DNA of 64,000 nucleotides from Caenorhabditis remanei. Lineage: Eukaryota; Nematoda; Chromadorea; Rhabditida; Rhabditidae. Positions 56,340 through 64,000 of the stretch are shown piece by piece. Below the pieces are notes generated by a model, which saw only the letters and a program-made list of their open reading frames with translations, was not told the origin of the DNA and searched no databases. A program made the position numbers and the translations under genes. The stretch is taken from the NCBI RefSeq assembly GCF_010183535.1, contig NC_071332.1:6014001-6078000 (forward strand), in the 5' to 3' direction. Every line of letters begins with the position of its first letter. Position 1 is the first letter of the stretch.

Positions 56340-58533
56340 AGAATGAGTGATGTGAGAATCTGAAGTTGGCATACTGAACATCTTGCGTCCATTTCAGTCA
56401 GACACGCGGCATCGAGGAAATCCAGACGACGTTCGATGTTTGTTGCGGCTCCTGAAATACTTATTCACCCTTTTCTGAAATTTCAGAATCCTGAATTCTC
56501 ACCACATGCAGCTGCACCAGCACTCGCTCCACATGCTTGTACTATTTGTTGCCGCACACAATCGGTCACCTCCAGTGTTGCCCTGCAAGGAAAACACGTT
56601 CTTGTATACTATTGGAGGTTGATGTCGCCACCGCCACAGGTGAACCGCTGTGGATCCTATATGTGATCGCGCGGTGGCGTATATGCAGCTAGAAAGAATC
56701 AGGGATGTGTCCTATATGTGTCCATATGGATCCACGCGCGGTCGGCCGAAAAGCGTGTGGCGCATATGGATCGTATATGGATAGCACATCAGCATTAATT
56801 CTACCAACCGTATTTGGTTGATTATTCTGTATGAAACACTAGAAAGGCCTAATTCATTGTTGTGATTGTTATGTAATGCTATAATGTTGTTTTATTTTTC
56901 CTTTTTCAACTTGTTCACTTTCCATTTCTCGGACTTGTACATTTTCTCCGTTTTTTTTTCAAAGTTCTTCATTTTTTAACAGATAATGGCAATATTTCGT
57001 GAAAAATTGAAAACCACACGGGATTTCATATAAAAATAAAAAATTAGATTGGCGTTATAAAACAATTTTTGATGCTCGAGCTTTTCTTTGAACTCTGAAA
57101 GAAAAATTATACCCGTCGATGAAATTCGAAGTCTTGTATTTTGACTTTACTTCGGTATGACAACTGCTTATTTTCTTACCTTTAAATCCACCTGAAAAAT
57201 ATGATTTCTTATCATACCGAAGTAAAGAAAAACACAAGAATCGAACTTCTCAACATAAAGTAAAACTCAAAGTTACTTGAGAAAACGACAAGTTTTCTAT
57301 TGAAAAAAGAAATTTCCGCAAATTTAAATATTTTTATTTTTACTTTTGAAGTTTGTCATTATCTGTTTTCAGCAAAAATAATTAAGAAATTCGCTGAAAA
57401 ACTTCGAGAAACGGAGAAAATGGGCCCGGACTTATAAAAAATAATGTCGCGTCGATTTACGGTAAACAACACGCCCACGTGTAATTCCGGAGCGTCGTTG
57501 CGGCGGCTGGCCGCTAGGCTCAAATATGGACCATATATGGAACGTATATGGATGCTATATGGATGCACGCGCGGCCAGTACACAGAAAAGACGACAGCAC
57601 ATATACGCCACACGCGCGGTCCACGTTTCATTTGGGGACACATATAGGACGCTATATGCACACTTTCACATATAGGATCCATCGCGGTTCACCTGTGTCA
57701 TTGGCTCAGTGGCAGAGCGTCTGTCTAGTAAACAGAAGGTCGCTGGTTCGATTCCAGCATGAGGCACCGAAACTTTTTGCAGTTTTAATACTCACGGACA
57801 AGAATTATCATTGACAACCAAGCTGGATTGACCACATTGTTGCATTCGGTTGGTGAGTGGGACTTGCTCGAAAGATCTTTGAAGACAATCGATGTTGTTC
57901 ATGAATAAATCTTTTCCATTTCCACAAGCGAATTCGAAGAAAGCATGGTTTTGTAGATAAGCAAGAGCTTCTCGTTGTGGGTCTCTTCTGGATAAATTAA
58001 ATTCTTTGTAAAAAGAAAGAGTTCGGATGAAAACTGACCCATTTGCATATGAATAAAACACATTGAAACTGACACAGTAGGTAGCTGCAGCACCAATGCA
58101 ACTTGTTAGTTCATCGAAGTCTCTGGAAACAAAAACTAAAATCTGAATCCAGTGAGAAATTTGTTGAAAACTACTTGCAAATAACCGGTAATCCGTGAGT
58201 CGTCATTTGTGTCAACAGGAATTCTGAACGAGGCAAATAGCCATCGTCTGGGACCACTCCGTATTTTCCGAGATACGATATGTAGCAGTTATATAAGGTC
58301 TGTAATAAAAAAAATGAGCTTAGAAAAAAAGAAAAAAAGTTTGGCATGTGGTGGGTTTGAACCCTGATTGCTTGTCCCAGTTGCAAAATTACTACCAGTT
58401 GCGCCACGCAACGTTTTTAATAGTTTTGCACGCAAGGCTCTGATAAATCAGAGCTTACCTGAGGAGTTGAGCATTGCTGTGCGTTTGAAAAGTGAACAAA
58501 GACCAGAAAAATAAATGCAAGCGATGAAATCAT
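56309..58533 (-). CDS. Secreted DUF19 (T20D4.11-like) protein
   Basis: Six exons. The signal peptide MISSLAFIFLVFVHFSNA at 58533 precedes QQCSTPQ. Then TLYNCYISYLGKYGVVPDDG, RDFDELTSCIGAAATYCVSF, DPQREALAYLQNHAFFEFAC and CLQRSFEQVPLTNRMQQC end at a donor at 57796. The frame continues after a 1213-base intron with ATLEVTDCVRQQIVQACGAS and AGAAAC. It ends ATNIERRLDFLDAACLTEMD and a hydrophobic tail, LQILTSLILLLIHRIIFS. About ten regularly spaced cysteines fit the nematode DUF19 domain, whose function is unknown. The large intron contains a transposon and a tRNA-Thr on the other strand, and a smaller intron contains a tRNA-like sequence. The final hydrophobic run could be a GPI signal or an artefact of the last frame. 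Confidence 0.78.
56635..57697. mobile_element. 1.06-kb non-coding DNA transposon with CACAGGTGAACCGC ends
   Basis: The terminal inverted repeats are CACAGGTGAACCGC at 56635-56648 and GCGGTTCACCTGTG at 57684-57697. Both extend inward through GGATCCTATATGTGA-like sequence. Subterminal regions are packed with GGATCCATATGG/CATATATGG and CGCGCGG motifs in both orientations. The centre holds a separate hairpin, ACTTTACTTCGGTATGA (about 57143) with TCATACCGAAGTAAAG (about 57213). No transposase frame. No clear target duplication. The superfamily is not identified. Confidence 0.8.
57695..57766 (+). tRNA. tRNA-Thr (AGT), 5' acceptor strand disrupted
   Basis: The D arm GCTC-AGTGGCA-GAGC, anticodon arm TCTGT-CTAGTAA-ACAGA (anticodon AGT) and T arm GCTGG-TTCGATT-CCAGC are perfect. 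The 3' acceptor strand ATGAGGC plus A at 57766 is normal. The 5' strand, however, is GTGTCAT: bases 1-3 are the last three bases of the adjacent transposon, giving a G-G mismatch and a wobble. The expected GCC lies at 56633-56635, on the far side of the transposon. It lies within an intron of the DUF19 gene on the opposite strand. Possibly inactive. Confidence 0.8.
58341..58413 (-). repeat. tRNA-like sequence in a DUF19-gene intron
   Basis: On the minus strand it has an A-box-like TGGCGCAACTGG (58395-58406) and a B box GGGTTCAAACCC (58353-58364), followed by a run of T, the polymerase III stop. The arms do not fold into a full tRNA. A decayed tRNA or SINE-type insert. Confidence 0.5.
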
Positions 58534-58930
58534 TTCAGAATTTTAGTCAGAATGACTCAACTCAAAACACGAATAAATCGTCAGTCAGTTCTCGAGTATT
58601 AAATCGAACCAGTTTGAGTTTTTTTCTGTTGTAAATAGTTCAACTCCAATTGTGTAATTGAATTGTGAAAAAAAAGTCCTGAGTCAGTGTGAAATGAAAC
58701 CAAAAAGGAATCAAGTGGTAACCGAGAAGAATGTGTTTCGAAGAGTGACCATACATGGTCAAACACAGAAAAAGGATGAGTCAAGAAGAGTGTCAATAGA
58801 TTGAAAATGTATCGATACTTTATGGTTGACAAAGACTCACAGAATAACAAATCGGGGGAAGAGAATCAGAAAGAAGAAGTGGAACTTGTAAACTTGATTA
58901 AAATTTTGTGAGTAAAAACAATTGAGATCA

Positions 58931-60369
58931 TTATGGGATTGGTGTCCATGGATTATCGATCAGTCTCTTCTCGAAATCCTCCTTCTTGATATTAGTTTTG
59001 AATGCAATCGAGCTCCATCGACTCGATTCAAGATCCAACATGAATTGATCTGTATCGATCATTAGTCGCTTGTTGGCGATTTGTGGTCGGTATTTCGTGG
59101 CTGAAATTTATTACATTTTGATGGCTTTTAAAGAAAACTTTAGCGAAACATACTGAGTAAATCGAGCCCAATAATCGGATCAAGATCCGCATCGTCTGGA
59201 AACGGTGCCCATGGATGGTCGGTTCCGTAGATGTTTTTGTCGACTGGTACTATCACTGGATTTCCGTATGCATCGAACACTTGTTGTTGTTGCGGGACGA
59301 CCGTTCCGTTTCGATACTGAAAAAATTTCTAAATTAAAATGTTGTCAAATTTCAGATAAAAACCAATTGAAAACTTGTCAAAACCTGATTTTCTACAAAC
59401 AAAATCAATACTAACCTGACTTGGTTTCTCATCCCGACGTCGATCGTTTCTGCGTTGTTTATATGGAGCTGACTCGCTCCGTTCGATTCTTTCCCCTCGT
59501 GAACCAGCCAATTTAATCGCAATTCTAGTATTTCCAACACGAGTTCGATGCATTTCGACTAACGCCATCTGCTGATCAGTTTGGTTTCCGAATCGAACGA
59601 ATCCGGACCCTTTCGAACTTCCGTCGACAAATCGGAACATTTTCGCACCGCGACACGAGTGATATTTATCGAAAATTCGATATAACTCGGCATCGGCCAT
59701 ATCATCGGGAACTCCTGACACGTGGAGATTGAATTCCGAATTTCTGGAATTTTAATACATAATTTTGTTATAATTTTCAAGAGAAATAAACTTACGGATT
59801 ATAACTGTCATTGGCGAAACACAAATTGTAGCGAATATCTTTGAATCCGGGAATTTTGACACCGTTCAAGTCGAAAAGTGTTTGACGAGCCTCTTCAAAT
59901 GTGATAAATTCGATGAAGCAATATCCTTTCAGCTGAAAATTTAATGAATTATTATTATTGAAAATTCGTGAAACAATTGTTGTTATCAATACCTCTTCCT
60001 TGACATAAACCCGCTTGACTTTGTAGGGAGGATGCCCGCTTTCCTGAAAAAAATCAATAATTTTCAGAGAATTTCTAGTAAAAAACCTACAGTGAACACT
60101 TGATTTAATGTATCCTCCGTCCAATCTGTAGGAACATCTCCAATCCAAAGCGTTCTTTGTGCATTGTTTCCGGAGAGTGAGATGGCTGGTAGTTGAGTAA
60201 CAGGCAACGCCGAAATAATTACTGGCTCAATTGTTTCAATTGTGTCCGGAGTATCTATTGGTGTCTCTGATCCTCTCTCTGATCCTCTCTCTGATCCCGA
60301 ATTTTCAGAGATTGATGACTGTGGCGTCGGTGACCGGTCTTGGTCTTGTTCATCGATTTCAAGGTCCAT
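58931..60369 (-). CDS. Two-RRM protein of the SECp43/TRNAU1AP type
   Basis: About 390 residues over about seven exons; the ATG at 60369 directly follows TTTATTCAGAAA, a likely spliced-leader acceptor. An acidic Ser/Glu N terminus includes SGSERGSERGSETP. RRM1 is RTLWIGDVPTDWTEDTLNQV (RNP2) with KGYCFIEFITFEEA (RNP1). RRM2 is NLHVSGVPDDMADAELYRIF with GSGFVRFGNQTDQQMALVEM. An Arg-rich linker RNDRRRDEKPSQ and a Gln/Pro tail ending RLIDNPWTPIP follow. The arrangement of two RRMs with WIGDVP/GYCFIEF resembles SECp43, which in animals associates with selenocysteine tRNA, and yeast Nam8-like proteins. The exact orthologue is not certain. Confidence 0.8.
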
Positions 60370-63300
60370 TTTCTGAATAAAAATAATAAAAATGAGAAAG
60401 ATATCGATTATAAAATGGGCAACGGGTGAACGGGTGAACAGAGTGTAAAAGAGACAAGCGAATAAGCATGAAAAATGACTGGGAAAATGACAATGAGATA
60501 TGTGAATAAGTCCGTTGCGTTCTGTGTTTCTGAAAGCTGCGTTCTTTGTGTTGTCCGCGAGGAGTACACGGCCGGGAGAAGAGGACGCGTCTGCATTTCC
60601 TAGGCCAGTCATTTGCGAGGGTGTTTAAAATTAGTTTTTTACAGTCAGAAAATAATAGATGAATGGATTGTCGAGATTGAAATTTAGAAAAAGAAATTAA
60701 ATGTAATATAATACATTTAAAACGAAATATCGGAGTTCAGTTCACAGATTTCTGGTTTCCAAATTCAGAGTTTAGATCTTCAGATGTTGGAATGTTGGAA
60801 TCTGGTTTTTTGATTCTCAATTTGGGGTTCGGAATTAAAAATTCTTTTGTGAACCGAGTAGTTACAGATGTAAAACTCAAAATTGATCAGTAGTAAGTAC
60901 GTTTTTAATAAAGACATTGAGGAATCAATTTTTCGCGTTTAATTTAAGATTCAAGATATAGGATGTTCGATTCTCCAGATTCAGAATGTAGGATTCAGGA
61001 AGTCTGAATATCAGAGTTCTTAGTTCAACATACTCGGTTTCGATTTTGGATAAAAAAATTCAAGGATCCACAAGAGTCAAAACTCGGAATCCAGAATTCA
61101 AGATTCACAATTAATGATTTAATGATTCAGACTCTGATATTCATAGTTTGAGATTCAAGAGAAAAGATTCAATAGATTCAAAATACAGGTTTCCAGAATC
61201 CAGGTTCCTATTTCAGGTTCACACTCTCAGATTCAAGAATCCTGGGTTTAAGAATTCTTCATGAATCAAAAAATCACTATTTCAAGATTGAAATGAATCA
61301 CACACGTTTCCAAGTGTCCATCAGAAAGTAACATCATAAACTGTCTCTATCAATCACTTTTTCAATCGTTTCACCCCGTTCATTGCTCACTTTCTTCCTT
61401 TCATTTTCCATTTCACCGTTCCTTTTCAAAAACTTTTTGAAATGTTCAATAACGCTCTCCGGAGTTCTATTTAGTTGTGACCTTCTCTTTTCTTTTTCAT
61501 CTCTTTTTTTGTGTTTCAAAACGTAGTATCTGTTGTCTGTAGTCAAATATAAGATCTCTCTTCATCTCCACGCGGCAAATTTGTTCCCGATGCGGGGTGC
61601 CAACCTAACCTTAGATATTTTATTTACTTTTGTACTCGTTCGCTCCCCGTAACGACTCGCGCGCCAACTTCTTTTTTCTATCGTTTTGACAGTGCAATTT
61701 CGTCTGCGTCTTGAGATATATTAGAGTATTTGGAAAAGGAAATGGACAGAAATTGGGAGAGTGGTTGGCAAATGGATTGTGACTTTTTATGGTTTGGAAT
61801 AGAGTGGAAATTGGTTTTCTTTCGGTTGGAAAGTTTGATTGTTTGATTTGAATCTCGAAATGAGAGCCTTAGTTTGCATTTCCTGGATTCTGTATTCTGG
61901 TACTCGAATTTCGAAATTCAGGACTCAGAATCTGAAATAATGAGTGTTGAATTCTGGCTGCTAGAATACTAAATCTTTAGTCTTGAATCCGAAAACCGAA
62001 AACCAGAATCTCAAAGTTCTGAATACAGTATACACAATTCAAAATTTTGAGATCTTAACCATGAATCTGGTCTTCTGATTTCTGAATTTGTGAATCCGAA
62101 ATCTTAATTTTAGAATCCAGAAACGAGAATCCAAAGATGTGATCCTCCATAACCCTGAGCCCTCAATCTATAATCTAGTATTCAGAATCTGGGTTCCTGA
62201 TTGCCAAATCTCAAAAAACCAAAAATTGTGCACTTGAAATTTGCTAGCTGATTTGCAGTTGATTTCTCTGAAAAATACACCTGCCTGACAACCTGATACA
62301 CATTTGTATTCCGTTCCTCTTTGTTTTGTAACTGATGTGTTCACTCATCATAATAGTAAGAAACAAACAAACCAAAAGTAAACTTTCTTCAAAAAAAGTT
62401 GGCAGTTAGATGACAGGACAGCTAGAGTCCACAGATCCACGCCGACCAATTTTTGGGTACTTTCTTGGGAAAGGTTACGGTATGTTTGTTACGACATGTT
62501 CCACATCTACGGCGCCACTTCTCTCGTCCTAATTACTGTATAACCTCTAAATCCACTCGAAACTATTTCAAAAGTTGACCTTTCCGAATGAGAATACACA
62601 CAGACACTACATGAAGCTATTTGCATGCACTGCCAACTGGTTTTCTGCGTGTAAATACCTATTATATTCTTGTGCGCGGCACAAACAGTTTGCTTGCTCA
62701 CTTTGATTCTTATCACACTATTTTTACATCATTACACTCAAGTAGTACAAGTGGAAACTGATAAACATATTTAGATTTGTGAAACAATCCTTAAAACAAT
62801 GGGATCGACCTTTTTGTTTGCTCAATCCTCCGGGAATAGCTCTTTTTTGCAGTTTCCTGCCATTTCGAATCAAAGTGACTTTTATAAAGTATGTAGAACT
62901 TGCGATTGAATAAAATATGTATGCAGTTGATTTTTGAATTTTCAGGAAGAAGAATTTGAAATGTTGGGGAATATAGAAATATGAGCAGGGAAGTATATTT
63001 TGAGCTACCTATAAATGATGTTTCTGCTTTGAGCTCAGTTTTATGGCCTCGGTTCATTCAGAGTTTTAAAGTTTTAAAATGATACTCCCCACGATACGAT
63101 GTGAGAGTTCGGCTCACAAGATAATGCTATATGATAGGGTCAGTTCGAATTCATGGTCTTCCATAAGTACCAATCTAATCAGCCATTCTCCGAGCGAGCA
63201 CACCAAACCGCCCATCTTTCAGCTGCTCCAACCCTGAATTTCAAAGTCGCGCCTCCACATTTTGCACCCTAAACCGTTTCCATACTACATACACCATCTC

Positions 63301-64000
63301 CTTTTTTTGTTTACCATCCAACCGTGTACCATAAAATCAATCACATTTTCTGCCATGTTGCGTCCAAAATTTAACAAGTTACTGCCCCGCCTCGGTGGTT
63401 ACCTGTGCCCCCTGCTCCACCCTTTTCTCCACTTCTGCTCCCAGTGCTCCCCGTCGAAAGCAGCAGTCTCGAAGGCGAAACGAGGGCATCCTCAAAAGAC
63501 AAATAAACCAAGTGTTGCTCCTGCTCTCTCTCTATCTTTTAGCTGCTTCTCTACCTGAACTCGCGCAAGGATGCTCCACCTGACTTGATTTGATCTCAGA
63601 CATTTTTTAAAATCAAGTAGATATCTCTTTTTTTTCTTCAAAAAACAATATATTTGTAGTGTGTAGTAGTTGTTCTTTTCTCTTTGTCATTGTTTATTGC
63701 TCTATCCTTTCGCCTCCCCTTTTGTGCTCTCGGCTAGGCATCCTAGCAACTCGGTGTCGACTAAGAGGCATGGAAAAAAGCACTTTTAAATTATTTGTGA
63801 CTAGGAATATATCGAATTTGTGTGATTTGGACGGATTTTTAGTGTCCATTTTTGTGATTCTGCAACTTTTTCGTGGCTTCCTGACAACCGAAATTCCAAG
63901 CTACAGTAGAGCGCATTTTGAGAACCCCTTTCTAACCAGATTCTTGATTTATAATCTTCCAAAACAATCGCATTCATTTTTAACTTTTTTCTGCAATACT
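60370..64000. other. Gene-free flank with degenerate GATTC-rich tracts
   Basis: About 3.6 kb. Two tracts, about 60720-61260 and 61860-62220, are built of loosely repeated AGATTCAGAATCC/GGATTCTGAA-like words in both orientations. Between and after them the sequence is unremarkable. A 70-codon charged open frame at 61334-61546 (minus) and a 98-codon frame at 63262-63558 (plus) have no family motif or splice context. The remainder may hold the promoter of the SECp43-like gene and of a gene beyond the window. Confidence 0.45.

Noticed and set aside
61334..61546. Charged 70-codon minus-strand frame (KEKRRSQLNRTPESVIEHFK...)
   Set aside because: Could be an isolated exon, but I found no partner exons or signals within several hundred bases.
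63262..63583. Plus-strand frames near the window end
   Set aside because: Low-complexity Leu/Ser/Cys composition from C/T-rich sequence; no family motif and no acceptor.
1..64000. CRISPR arrays, bacterial operons, plasmid or phage features
   Set aside because: None seen; intron-rich genes with nematode splice sites show this is a nematode nuclear sequence.

Overview
The window looks like nematode nuclear DNA from the genus Caenorhabditis, probably an Elegans-group species other than C. elegans. Most introns are about 45-60 bases with TTTTCAG-type 3' ends, intergenic DNA is AT-rich, and the families present are worm-specific: Srsx and other nematode chemoreceptors, DUF19, GT92, and a GH19 chitinase in an animal. 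From memory, the order oligoribonuclease, wdr-20, aos-1, ionotropic receptor, GH19 protein, GT92 protein resembles the C08B6 region of C. elegans chromosome V. I could not check this. All gene models were assembled by reading frames and splice signals by eye; start sites and small exons are the least certain parts.

Layout. 1-5.2 kb: three head-to-tail Srsx-type chemoreceptor genes (minus). 5.3-7.9 kb: an orphan Cys-rich exon and a small methyltransferase-like gene with a degenerate SAM motif (minus). 8.3-9.6 kb: oligoribonuclease (minus), with a hAT-like MITE in an intron. 10.2-15.1 kb: wdr-20 then aos-1 (plus), spaced like an operon. 15.3-15.9 kb: a Pro/Trp/Gln-rich small protein (minus). 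18-22 kb: two chemoreceptors (plus), the first carrying a dead mariner inside an intron. 22-25.3 kb: a tandem pair of ionotropic glutamate-receptor-like genes (minus). 25.5-27.2 kb: GH19 chitinase (minus). 27.6-29.7 kb: an unrecognised gene flanked and invaded by CAAGTCTAG inverted repeats. 31.6-32.3 kb: a 692-bp foldback element with an 8-bp target duplication. 32.8-34.7 kb: GT92 glycosyltransferase (plus). 34.8-43.6 kb: three related receptor-like membrane proteins (minus). 43.6-49 kb: mostly gene-free. 49-56.1 kb: two M1 aminopeptidases (plus). 56.3-58.5 kb: a DUF19 secreted protein (minus) whose large intron holds a transposon and a tRNA-Thr. 58.9-60.4 kb: an SECp43-like two-RRM protein (minus). 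60.4-64 kb: no convincing gene.

Two themes stand out. One is local tandem duplication of sensory or surface genes (3 Srsx, 2 other chemoreceptors, 2 ionotropic receptors, 3 receptor-like proteins, 2 aminopeptidases) next to conserved single-copy housekeeping genes. The other is DNA transposons sitting inside introns without breaking the host frame. The clearest cases are a mariner that leaves a normal 59-base intron when subtracted, and an element that appears to have split a tRNA-Thr gene three bases into its acceptor stem while lying in the intron of a protein gene.
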